Assembly: GCA_017525505.1 (NCBI GenBank)
Contig: JAFXSR010000039.1
Coordinates: 1 to 33,703 of the forward strand
Length of the DNA: 33,703 nt
From: Bacteroidales bacterium
Lineage (GTDB): Bacteria > Bacteroidota > Bacteroidia > Bacteroidales > WCHB1-69
Reading direction: 5' to 3'
The notes below the pieces were generated by a model. The model was not told the DNA's origin and made no database searches. It was given only the letters and a program-made list of their open reading frames with translations. The translations under genes were made by a program, and so were the position numbers. This document shows, one piece after another, positions 1 through 7,688 of the stretch (positions are counted from its first letter, which is position 1; every line of letters starts with the position of its first letter).

Positions 1-191
1 CCGCCGCCATCTACGACAAGTTACTTTACCGTCACTACCCATTCCGGAAAATAAAAATCTGTACTACCCAAACCTGAATCAGCATAACCGAAATCTGCTG
101 TTTATAGCCAAGTTATGCCAGGTAAGTGATAAAGTTGGGCTCGGTTTTTTCGGGGCCAAAACAAAAAAATAAAACATCAAATCCAACTATC

Positions 192-776
192 ATGAAAAAA
201 GGAGGAAAATTAATTCTATTGTCATTAGTGGCCATTGTGTTGTTTCTCACTTCCTGCAACAAAAACAGAGACTGTCGCTATGACAACATGACATACAGTA
301 AACAGAGTAAACAGTGCGAATGCGTACAGGCCTATTCCCCAGAGGAGATTCCGGCATTGTCAAGTACGGAATATAACAGCTGTGAGAGTGTCGTAAGGAA
401 TTTTATCTATTTCAGCATCGATAACGCCAATTATCCCTATTATTCGCATGCGGGAGATACCATCAAATTCTGCGGTTACGTAAAGCACTCGTATGGGGAG
501 CCGTTACACTATAATGAGGACAACTCCTACTGCCAGTTTACCATGATTGATGATTATGCGACGGCAATGGATGTCTCAAATTATAATGGAGGGGCTTTTT
601 TCATTGAAAGCAGCGTGGACAAGATGGAAAATGTTGACCTCTCACAGAAATGTCATGTGACTGGAGTTTTGGCATTTGGCCCCGCCTCGGCAAAAATTCC
701 ATGGGTAAGTTTGTCTGAACCTGGCACTTGCCATTCCGCAGAATTATTGTTTGATGTCATTGAGATTCACAATTAA
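192..776 (+). CDS. small secreted lipoprotein of unknown function
   Basis: The 194-residue product starts with a basic n-region, a hydrophobic core and a lipobox-like LTSC, so it should be exported and lipidated at the cysteine near residue 22. The frame stays open upstream to a GTG at 126, but the ATG at 192 begins directly at the signal peptide and is the better start. The mature part is rich in cysteine and aromatic residues. It contains strand-like stretches (DTIKFCGYV, KCHVTGVLAFG, LLFDVIEI) in an order that could be an OB-fold-like barrel; this is only a guess from the pattern. I do not recognise a family. The 30 bases before the ATG and its first codons nearly match the leader of the FISUMP lipoprotein at the other end of the window. 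No clear TAnnTTTG promoter is visible upstream. Confidence 0.75.
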   Translation: MKKGGKLILLSLVAIVLFLTSCNKNRDCRYDNMTYSKQSKQCECVQAYSPEEIPALSSTEYNSCESVVRNFIYFSIDNANYPYYSHAGDTIKFCGYVKHSYGEPLHYNEDNSYCQFTMIDDYATAMDVSNYNGGAFFIESSVDKMENVDLSQKCHVTGVLAFGPASAKIPWVSLSEPGTCHSAELLFDVIEIHN

Positions 777-875
777 TACTTTGCCATTAGCTTTACGGCC
801 CAGCAGGAGAGCGTGAAGTAGGTGCGTATTATGGATATGCTGGGCAAAGAGGTGATCCAGTTTCCAGTATATTGA
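777..875 (+). pseudogene. possible decayed type IX secretion C-terminal sorting tail
   Basis: Directly after the stop codon of the preceding lipoprotein, the same frame reads YFAISFTAQQESVK, then a TAG, then VRIMDMLGKEVIQF and a TGA at 873-875. The second block resembles the end of Bacteroidetes type A sorting domains, which typically carry a hydrophobic strand, then D-x-x-G-[KR]-x-V. No proline-asparagine start motif or parent protein is present. I read it as a remnant of a secreted protein left by recombination or decay. The match is short and could be coincidence. Confidence 0.4.
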
Positions 876-876
876 G

Positions 877-2556
877 TTATTTCATCAATTTCTTATAATG
901 AATACGTTTGGGTCCTTCGTTGCCTAAGCGCTTCTTTTTATTCTCTTCGTATTCGGTGTAGCTGCCTTCGAAGAAATAGACTTGCGATTCGCCCTCGAAG
1001 GCCAGAATATGGGTGCAGATGCGGTCGAGGAACCAGCGGTCGTGCGAGATGACCACCGCACAGCCGGCAAAATCGTCTAAGGCCTCTTCCAAGGCGCGCA
1101 AGGTGTTTACGTCAATATCGTTGGTGGGCTCGTCCAATAGCAACACGTTTGCTTCTGATTTTAAGGTTAACGCCAAATGCAGGCGGTTGCGCTCGCCACC
1201 GGACAACACACCCGTTTTCTTGCTCTGGTCGGTACCGCTGAAATTGAAGCGCGAAATATAGGCTCTGGAGTTGATTAATCGTCCGCCCAAGGTAATTTGT
1301 TCATTTCCTTCCGAAACCACCTCCCAGACCGTTTTTTCGGGGTCTATGGAGCTGTGTTGCTGATCCACATAACCCAGCTTGACGGTATCACCTACCCTGA
1401 AGCTGCCGCTGTCGGGCTGTTCCAAACCCATGATGAGGCGGAAGAGAGTGGTTTTGCCTGCACCGTTGGGACCGATGACGCCCACAATGCCATTGGGCGG
1501 CAGGTTGAAGTTGAGGTTTTCAAATAAAAGCTTGTCACCGTAAGCTTTCGAAACATTCTGGGCTTCAATTACCTGGTCGCCCAAGCGGGGACCGTTGGGG
1601 ATGAAAATCTGCAGTTTTTCCTCTTTTTCCTTCACATCCTCATTCAGCAATTTGTCGTAGGCGTTCAAACGGGCTTTGCCCTTGGCCTGACGGGCTTTCG
1701 GGGCCATGCGTACCCATTCCAGCTCACGTTCCAGGGTTCTTCTGCGCTTGGATTCCTGCTTCTCCTCCATGGCCAGGCGGTTGGTCTTCTGCTCCAACCA
1801 TGAGGAGTAGTTGCCTTGCCAGGGAATACCTTCCCCGCGGTCCAGTTCAAGGATCCAGCCGGCCACATTGTCCAGGAAGTAGCGGTCGTGGGTGACGGCA
1901 ATGACGGTTCCCTTGTACTGTTGCAGGTGCATTTCGAGCCATTGCACCGACTCGGCATCCAGATGGTTGGTAGGCTCATCCAAAAGCAGGATGTCCGGCT
2001 CCGATAGCAGCAGGCGGCACAGGGCTACACGGCGGCGCTCGCCTCCCGACAGGTTTTGGATGGGGGTGTCGCCCTCGGGGCAGCGCAGGGCGTCCATGGC
2101 GCGCTCCAATTTGGAGTCCAGCTCCCAGGCGTCGTGCTGGTCAATGAGTTCGGTCAGCTCTCCTTGCCGTTCGATGAGTTTGTTCATCTCGTCGTCGCTC
2201 ATGGGCTCCATGAACTTCATGTTCACTTCCTCATATTCTTTCAGGATATCCACTATTTCCTGCACGCCTTTCATCACCTCTTCCTTCACGGTGAGTTTGT
2301 CGTCGAGCTGGGGTTCCTGAGGCAGGTAGCCCACGGAATAGCCAGGCGAGAAGACCACCTCGCCCTGATAGGACTTGTCGAGGCCGGCGATGATTTTCAG
2401 CAAGGTGGATTTGCCTGCGCCATTCAAACCCAATACGCCGATTTTCGCTCCATAAAAGAACGAGAGGTAGATGTTTTTCAATACTTGTTTCTGGGGCGGG
2501 ATAATCTTGCTCACGCCCACCATGGAGAAAATGATTTTTTTGTCGTCAGCAGCCAT
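877..2556 (-). CDS. ettA: energy-dependent translational throttle protein EttA (ABC-F ATPase)
   Basis: A soluble ABC-F ATPase of 559 residues, close to the ~555 of E. coli EttA. EttA binds the ribosomal E site and couples ATP level to entry into elongation. The first ATPase domain has Walker A GLNGAGKST (43-51), signature LSGGE (169-173) and Walker B with DEPTNHLD (193-200). The charged linker at about 250-325 is the P-site tRNA interaction motif. The second domain has Walker A GPNGAGKTT (362-370), signature LSGGE (451-455) and DEPTNDID (475-482). No membrane segments are present, which rules out a transporter. It lies 155 bp downstream of the transglycosylase gene on the same strand, and the gap is filled by the modular repeat. 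No TAnnTTTG box is visible in that gap, so readthrough from upstream is likely. Confidence 0.95.
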   Translation of the reverse strand: MAADDKKIIFSMVGVSKIIPPQKQVLKNIYLSFFYGAKIGVLGLNGAGKSTLLKIIAGLDKSYQGEVVFSPGYSVGYLPQEPQLDDKLTVKEEVMKGVQEIVDILKEYEEVNMKFMEPMSDDEMNKLIERQGELTELIDQHDAWELDSKLERAMDALRCPEGDTPIQNLSGGERRRVALCRLLLSEPDILLLDEPTNHLDAESVQWLEMHLQQYKGTVIAVTHDRYFLDNVAGWILELDRGEGIPWQGNYSSWLEQKTNRLAMEEKQESKRRRTLERELEWVRMAPKARQAKGKARLNAYDKLLNEDVKEKEEKLQIFIPNGPRLGDQVIEAQNVSKAYGDKLLFENLNFNLPPNGIVGVIGPNGAGKTTLFRLIMGLEQPDSGSFRVGDTVKLGYVDQQHSSIDPEKTVWEVVSEGNEQITLGGRLINSRAYISRFNFSGTDQSKKTGVLSGGERNRLHLALTLKSEANVLLLDEPTNDIDVNTLRALEEALDDFAGCAVVISHDRWFLDRICTHILAFEGESQVYFFEGSYTEYEENKKKRLGNEGPKRIHYKKLMK

Positions 2557-2569
2557 TTTTTTATCGTTT

Positions 2570-2704
2570 ATACGTTAAGACGTTAAGTCACTCGCTTCGC
2601 TCGTTCGTTAAGGCGTGTAGCTACTTGCTTTGCTCGTTCGTGGAGACGAATTTCGTCTTAACGAATGCACGAAGTGCATGTCTCCACGTCTTCACGCCTA
2701 AACG
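2570..2704. repeat. modular intergenic repeat, copy 1
   Basis: Forward octamers CGTTAAGA, CGTTAAGT, CGTTAAGG and CGTGGAGA give way, after a CGAATTTCG centre, to inverted forms such as TCTCCACG and TCTTCACG. Two spacer inserts of the ACTCGCTTCGCTCGTT type interrupt the modules. A perfect hairpin, ATGCAC-GAA-GTGCAT, lies at 2665-2679. The copy fills the gap between the mltD-like gene and ettA, so both flanks are transcribed from the same strand. Confidence 0.85.
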
Positions 2705-2711
2705 TGATCTA

Positions 2712-3710
2712 TTATTTTACAGAATCACATTCCACCACGTAGGGATTCGGAATATGCTTATACAAGTCAAAGTAGTTGTTTTTGCTTTTTTGAGGAATTT
2801 TAAAAGTATATTTTTTTCCGGAAACGGAGATTTTGGAGTTCCGTAGCCACGGATTAAGAGATTTTAACTCCTTATATGACACTTTATGTTCCTTGGCGAA
2901 GTCGTAAAGACTGAGAATAGGAGAGGTGATTGTGATTTCCTTGCAGGGAATGGGGTGGTACAAATGGGCAGGGCAGAATTCGTAGCCATAAAGGCCGGGG
3001 TTTTCCATAATCAGTTTATAGGACAGTATGCGGTAAACATATCGGGAAGTCTCCTGATTCAGGTAGAGGTCCCAATAGTTTTCAATATTCTGGTTTTCAA
3101 TATTTTTTCTCAAATTGACCTCCCCCATATTGTAGGCGGCGGCGGCCAGAGACCAGCTGCCGAGATTGGCTTTGGCTTTTTTCAGGTACTGGCATGCCGC
3201 ACGGGTGGATTTCTCCAGATTATAGCGTTCGTCCACATCTTCAGACACCTCCAAGTTGTAAAATTTGGCGGTGGCCGGGATAAATTGCCAGAAACCCGCC
3301 GCTTTGGCTGGAGAAACCACGTTTTCCAATCCGCTTTCCGCCACGCAGAGGTATTTGAAATCGTCGGGAAGTCCTTCCTCTTTCAAAATCGGTTCAATGA
3401 CTGGAAAATAACGGGCTGCCCGTTTGATGATCTGTATGGTTTTGGAATGCTGGTAGCAATTAATTATCAATTCTTTATCAAGCGCTTCGCGGATATAATA
3501 CACGTCCAAAGGAACTTTTTCTCCGGCAAAATCCAAGGTATTGGGGAGTGGGGGAGTGGCGCCTTTGTTAGTATAAAGGTTGGGAATATTGTCGTTTGGT
3601 GTATTGTGCTGGGTACAATGCTGCTTGCCAATGGCAAAGCCGAGGCCTGCCGTCAGCAGAATTGCCAAGGGAGCGATGATGAGAAAAAGGTGTTTTTTGG
3701 TGAGGGACAT
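2712..3710 (-). CDS. membrane-bound lytic murein transglycosylase, MltD-like
   Basis: The 332-residue product has one N-terminal hydrophobic segment (about 8-27), which should anchor or export it. An SLT (GH23-type) domain covers about 98-240. Its expected catalytic glutamate is Glu125 in AESGLEN, followed by AAGFWQFIPATA (137-148) and AAYNMG (191-196), all classic for this fold. These enzymes cleave peptidoglycan glycan strands and form 1,6-anhydro-muropeptides. The C-terminal part (about 260-306) reads like one LysM-type wall-binding module (YDFAKEHKVSYKELKSLNP), as in MltD, but it is weaker than the catalytic match. E. coli MltD is longer with more LysM modules, so I leave the symbol blank. 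It lies upstream of ettA on the same strand, and its own promoter is not clear. Confidence 0.88.
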   Translation of the reverse strand: MSLTKKHLFLIIAPLAILLTAGLGFAIGKQHCTQHNTPNDNIPNLYTNKGATPPLPNTLDFAGEKVPLDVYYIREALDKELIINCYQHSKTIQIIKRAARYFPVIEPILKEEGLPDDFKYLCVAESGLENVVSPAKAAGFWQFIPATAKFYNLEVSEDVDERYNLEKSTRAACQYLKKAKANLGSWSLAAAAYNMGEVNLRKNIENQNIENYWDLYLNQETSRYVYRILSYKLIMENPGLYGYEFCPAHLYHPIPCKEITITSPILSLYDFAKEHKVSYKELKSLNPWLRNSKISVSGKKYTFKIPQKSKNNYFDLYKHIPNPYVVECDSVK

Positions 3711-3715
3711 TTTAA

Positions 3716-3775
3716 ATGTGCTAATTAGTTAATGTGCTAATGTGCCAATGAATTATGTTGAAAACTGAAAGTTGA
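3716..3775. repeat. low-complexity intergenic repeats (TGTGCTAAT and GAAAGTT types)
   Basis: Short imperfect direct repeats: TGTGCTAAT, TGTGCTAAT and TGTGCCAAT in succession, then CTGAAAGTTGAAAGTT. They sit just upstream of the transglycosylase start. The family differs from the octamer repeats elsewhere in the window. No function is evident. Confidence 0.6.
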
Positions 3776-3807
3776 AAGTTATTCTTTGAATTCTGAATTC
3801 ATAATTT

Positions 3808-3854
3808 AAAAAACGGACCAAAACTTCAAATTATTGCGTTTTAGTCCGTTTTTT
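3808..3854. terminator. intrinsic terminator downstream of the MFS transporter gene
   Basis: A 17-base arm AAAAAACGGACCAAAAC pairs with GTTTTAGTCCGTTTTTT with a single mismatch and a 13-base loop. A T-run follows the stem on either strand. It lies 19 bases past the stop codon of the transporter gene and should end the purC-transporter operon. Confidence 0.85.
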
Positions 3855-3872
3855 AAGACTAATTAAAAGTTG

Positions 3873-5528
3873 TTATTTTTCTTCCACGATATTGGGCTGT
3901 TCCAGACCGAGGTTTTTCTTTTTGTCCACGGCTTTCAGCACGATACCGAGAATCATGGCGGCAACACCTAAACAAGCCAACATGACGAGCGGCCAGGTGT
4001 AGTCGTAGGAAACAGCGGCGGTTTCAGCATCAATGATACCCTCGTTCATTTGAGCAATCACATCCTGGTTGGTTTTGTCCAAGATCTTACCAATGAGCAG
4101 CGGGAAGAGCCACAAACCGATATTCTGGATCCAGAAAATCAGGGCGTAAGCGGAACCGATGATTTTCTCATCTACCAGTTTCGGAACGCTGGGCCACAAA
4201 GCGGCGGGAACCAAAGAGAAAGAAGCTCCCAACACCAGAATCAGGATGTAAGCTACAACTACGCCACCAACTTGACTGCCTTTGAATTGAGGCAGAATGA
4301 AAGCGAAGGATAAGTGGCAGATAATCAGCAATAAGGAACCAATCATCAGCATAGAAGCGGCTTTACCTTTGTGGTCAACATAATTGCCAAGGATAGGAGT
4401 GATAGCGACAGCTAACAGCGGGAATACGGCGAAAATGGTTTCGGCAGTACCACGCTTGTAACCCATGTAGCAGTAAATCACCAAAGCAATAACAGCAATA
4501 ACCATCAAGAGGATTTTTTTGGATTTATCCTTTGCGAAATTGCTGGTGAAAGAGCAAGCAGCCACAGCCAACATGATGGCATACTGGATATAAGTTACAG
4601 CGTTGCTAGCCCAGAAACCTTCACCGGGAACAAGAGTCAAGTTGCATTGCAGCATGTTCACCGCATATTTCTGGAAGGGGAAAATAGCGGAATAATACAG
4701 TACGCAGAGCAGAGCCACCAACCAGAAACCGAAGGATGACAGGATTTTGCCGATATCGGAAACTTTGAAAGGATCGTCTTTTTCTTCTGCTTCACCAGTT
4801 TGTTCATCCAATTTCTTGTCCATGAAGAAATAAACGATAAACATAATCATGGCAATACACAGGAGCACTACGCCGAAAGCCACAGAGCGGGAAACATCCA
4901 CAGTACCGCCCAATCTGGCGAAGAAGGGTGAGAAAATCATACAGGTAGCCACACCCAAACGGGCCAATGCCATCTCGGAACCCATAGCCAATGCGGTTTC
5001 ACGGCCTTTGAACCATTTCACAATACCACGGGATACGGTAATACCGGCCATTTCCACACCGCAGCCGAAAATCATAAAGCCGACAGCGGCAACTTTTGCG
5101 GAAGCAGGCATGCCTTTGTAGAAAGGAGCTACACCAAGTTCTTGGAAAACGGGAATGTAATTCAAGTGATCATTGAACCATGCTTCTACACCACTACCCA
5201 TAAAAGCTTCTGTAACAGCGTAATACTTAATCAAACCACCAATCAGCATGACGGCACCAGAGAGGAGGGCGGTGAAACGTACACCCATTTTGTCCAAAAT
5301 GATACCGGCGAAGATGAGGAAGAAAATGAACACATTCAGGAAGGTTTCAGCACCTTGCATGGTACCGAAAGCGGTGGAGTCCCAACCTCTTGTTGACATC
5401 ATCAAGTCCTTGATGGGGGAGAGGATGTCCATAAAGATGTAGGAACAGAACATGGCCAAAGCCAGTAACAGCAATGCAATCCATCTCACGGAGGCTTTGT
5501 CTCGCAAAGTTTCTAATTTTTCAGTCAT
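3873..5528 (-). CDS. major facilitator superfamily (MFS) transporter
   Basis: A 551-residue integral inner-membrane protein with about 12 to 14 hydrophobic helices in two halves. A charged cytoplasmic stretch at about 240-260 (KLDEQTGEAEEKDDPF) fits the central MFS loop. The motif ILDKMGVRFTAL after the second helix fits the MFS motif A region (G-x-x-x-D-[KR]-x-G-x-[KR]), and VDHKGKAASM is its likely counterpart in the second half. The substrate cannot be told from sequence. The start lies only 22 bp after the purC stop and no promoter is visible in the gap, so it is probably transcribed with purC. That raises, but does not show, a purine-related or precursor substrate. Confidence 0.88.
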   Translation of the reverse strand: MTEKLETLRDKASVRWIALLLLALAMFCSYIFMDILSPIKDLMMSTRGWDSTAFGTMQGAETFLNVFIFFLIFAGIILDKMGVRFTALLSGAVMLIGGLIKYYAVTEAFMGSGVEAWFNDHLNYIPVFQELGVAPFYKGMPASAKVAAVGFMIFGCGVEMAGITVSRGIVKWFKGRETALAMGSEMALARLGVATCMIFSPFFARLGGTVDVSRSVAFGVVLLCIAMIMFIVYFFMDKKLDEQTGEAEEKDDPFKVSDIGKILSSFGFWLVALLCVLYYSAIFPFQKYAVNMLQCNLTLVPGEGFWASNAVTYIQYAIMLAVAACSFTSNFAKDKSKKILLMVIAVIALVIYCYMGYKRGTAETIFAVFPLLAVAITPILGNYVDHKGKAASMLMIGSLLLIICHLSFAFILPQFKGSQVGGVVVAYILILVLGASFSLVPAALWPSVPKLVDEKIIGSAYALIFWIQNIGLWLFPLLIGKILDKTNQDVIAQMNEGIIDAETAAVSYDYTWPLVMLACLGVAAMILGIVLKAVDKKKNLGLEQPNIVEEK

Positions 5529-5550
5529 AATAAAAAGTTTTAGTTTATAA

Positions 5551-6492
5551 TTATTTGTTCAGAAAATTATTGACATTCAGTTCGATACGGCTCAGTAGGT
5601 CCGCATCCTCGCATTTTTGGAATTTCTCACCGGTGATGTGTTCGTACAGCTCGATGTAACGGTTGGTGATGTTGTTGACGATTTCGTCGGTCATTTCGGG
5701 CACTTTTTGTCCTTCTTTGCCCTGGAAACCATTTTCCATCAGCCATTCGCGCACAAATTCCTTGGACAGCTGGCGTTGCGGTTCGCCTTTGGCGAATTTC
5801 TCTTCGTAGCCGTCGGCATAGAAATAACGGGAAGAATCGGGAGTGTGAATCTCGTCGATGAGGTAGATTTTGCCATTGGCCTTGCCGAATTCGTACTTGG
5901 TATCCACCAGAATCAGGCCTTTTTGGGCGGCGATTTCGGAACCCCTTTGGAACAAAGCCATGGTATATTTTTCCAAAACAGCATAATCTTCAGGAGAGAC
6001 AAGGCCTCGTGCCAGAATTTCCTCTTTGGAAATATCCTCATCATGCAGTCCCTGCTCCGCTTTGGTGGTGGGAGTGATGATGGGTTGCGGGAATTTCTGG
6101 TTTTCGCGCATGCCTTCGGGCAGTTTCACTCCGCAGATCTCGCGGGCGCCGTTCTTGTAGCTGCGCCAAGCGCTGCCGCACAAATAGCCACGCACAATCA
6201 TTTCCACGGGGAACCCTTCGCAGCAGATACCAACGGTCACCATGGGATCGGGACTGGCCAGTTTCCAGTTGGGACAGATGTCGGCGGTGGCATCCAGGAA
6301 TTTGGAAGCAATCTGATTCAGGATTTGGCCCTTGCAGGGAATACCCTTCGGAAGGATGACATCAAAGGCCGAAATACGGTCAGTAGCCACCATAACCAGC
6401 TTATCATCAACAGTATATACATCTCTTACTTTTCCGTGGTACACGTTGTGCTGACCCGGAAATTGAAAATCGGTTTTTGTTAGAGCTTTCAT
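5551..6492 (-). CDS. purC: phosphoribosylaminoimidazole-succinocarboxamide synthase (SAICAR synthase)
   Basis: A cytoplasmic enzyme of de novo purine synthesis that joins CAIR and aspartate with ATP to give SAICAR. The 313 residues match the longer PurC form found in Bacteroidetes and eukaryotes; the E. coli type is about 237. Family motifs are visible: GKVRDVY near residue 20, [12 protein letters not shown] (37-48), the [14 protein letters not shown] region near 95-110, and TKYEFG and [12 protein letters not shown] further on. A promoter box lies about 21 bases upstream. No other purine gene is present nearby; the only partner is the MFS transporter immediately downstream. Confidence 0.96.
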   Translation of the reverse strand: MKALTKTDFQFPGQHNVYHGKVRDVYTVDDKLVMVATDRISAFDVILPKGIPCKGQILNQIASKFLDATADICPNWKLASPDPMVTVGICCEGFPVEMIVRGYLCGSAWRSYKNGAREICGVKLPEGMRENQKFPQPIITPTTKAEQGLHDEDISKEEILARGLVSPEDYAVLEKYTMALFQRGSEIAAQKGLILVDTKYEFGKANGKIYLIDEIHTPDSSRYFYADGYEEKFAKGEPQRQLSKEFVREWLMENGFQGKEGQKVPEMTDEIVNNITNRYIELYEHITGEKFQKCEDADLLSRIELNVNNFLNK

Positions 6493-6512
6493 GTAGTTTA
6501 ATTTTTAAAGTG

Positions 6513-6520
6513 CAAAAATA
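6513..6520 (-). promoter_or_regulatory. Bacteroidetes -7 promoter box for purC
   Basis: Read on the minus strand this is TATTTTTG followed by CA, a match to TAnnTTTG. It lies about 21 bases upstream of the purC ATG. The -33 element is not obvious. Confidence 0.65.
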
Positions 6521-6564
6521 AGAAAATAATTCGGAGTGTGGAAAAGGGATGCCGAAATATTTAG

Positions 6565-6572
6565 TATTTTTG
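6565..6572 (+). promoter_or_regulatory. Bacteroidetes -7 promoter box for the flippase-like gene
   Basis: TATTTTTG followed by CA, 20 bases before the ATG at 6593. It is divergent from the purC promoter, about 45 bases away. A -33 element is not clear. Confidence 0.65.
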
Positions 6573-6592
6573 CATTTTAAAATCCTAAAAAA

Positions 6593-7681
6593 ATGCAGAA
6601 CGATACTGATACGAAAAAAAACAGCTCCTTGAAATCTGTTATCAAGCTCATAATTTTCCTGGGCATTGGTGTGTTTTTTATTTGGTTGTCATTACGGGGC
6701 ATGACGCCTGAAAATTATGCGGAGATCAAAAAAGAGATATTGAGCATCAACAATCCCCGAAGCTGGATGTTTATTGTGCTTTCCATGCTGGCAGGAGCGT
6801 GTGCCCATTTCGTGCGCGCGCTGAGAAACATCGAGATAATCAAACCTTTGGGTTACAAGGTGCGCAAAAGCATGGGTTTCTTCTCTGTGATGGTTTGCTA
6901 TTTGGCCAATTTGGGCTTGCCCCGTGCAGGAGAGGTGTTGCGCTGCATTTTTTTGCAGAAATATGAAAAGGTTCCTTTCGAGAAATCTTTGGGAACAGTG
7001 GTGGCTGAAAGGGCATTCGACCTTGTATGTTGGCTGTTCCTGCTTATCATTGTCATCGTCCTCAATACCTCGTTGCTGTCGCAGATTGTGGTTGAGGAAC
7101 AGTCCGGCCTTACCTTGGGTGTGTGGATGGAGCAAAAGGGAATGGCCATGCTGACCAATTACAAGATGTATATCGTGTTGGCGGTGTTGGTTGTGGCAGG
7201 CATATTGATATACAAAACACGGAAAAAATGGGGTAAAATATCCTTTTTTGCCAAAGTGAAGAATTTCTTCGTAGGTATTTGGCAGGGACTGATTTCCATC
7301 AAAGATTTGAAAAACCCATGGCCGTTTATCGGTTACACCGTGCTGATGTGGTTTTTGTATTTTCTGGGTACCTACGTATGTTTCTTCGCCTTTGACTTCT
7401 TGAGCGATTTGGGGCCTGCGCCTGCGTTCACAGTGTTGATATTGAGCACTATAGCCTTTATGGTGGCCCAGGGCGGTTTGGGTGCTTATCCTTGGATGGT
7501 AGCCCAAGTGTTGTTGCTGTACGGGGTGACCGTTGAGAAAGGCTTGGCAGCGGGATGGATTGGCTGGCTTGGACAAACCGTCATGATTATTGTATTCGGA
7601 ATCACTTCGTTGATTATAGCTTCTTTCATGAAAGTCAGCACTGAAAATGTGGTGAAACAAGCGGAAGAGGAAAAGGCATAA
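6593..7681 (+). CDS. lysylphosphatidylglycerol synthase TM region / UPF0104 (YbhN-like) flippase-like membrane protein
   Basis: A 362-residue polytopic inner-membrane protein with about eight hydrophobic helices. Its features fit the UPF0104/LPG_synthase_TM family: a first helix followed by LSLRGMTPENY, the AHFVRALRN segment near 72-80, a conserved NLGLPRAGEVLRC near 105-118, VAERAFDL near 138-145, and a late GGLGAYPW motif near 298-305. MprF uses this domain to flip lysyl-phosphatidylglycerol, but no aminoacyl-transferase domain is present here, so a lipid flippase-type role is only inferred. The M23-type gene starts 7 bp downstream, so the pair is probably one operon with an envelope role. 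Confidence 0.88.
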   Translation: MQNDTDTKKNSSLKSVIKLIIFLGIGVFFIWLSLRGMTPENYAEIKKEILSINNPRSWMFIVLSMLAGACAHFVRALRNIEIIKPLGYKVRKSMGFFSVMVCYLANLGLPRAGEVLRCIFLQKYEKVPFEKSLGTVVAERAFDLVCWLFLLIIVIVLNTSLLSQIVVEEQSGLTLGVWMEQKGMAMLTNYKMYIVLAVLVVAGILIYKTRKKWGKISFFAKVKNFFVGIWQGLISIKDLKNPWPFIGYTVLMWFLYFLGTYVCFFAFDFLSDLGPAPAFTVLILSTIAFMVAQGGLGAYPWMVAQVLLLYGVTVEKGLAAGWIGWLGQTVMIIVFGITSLIIASFMKVSTENVVKQAEEEKA

Positions 7682-7688
7682 AATCGGG

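Noticed and set aside
1..191. Coding remnant in the first bases of the window
   Set aside because: Several frames are partly open for short distances, but none has a recognisable motif, and the window edge prevents a judgement.
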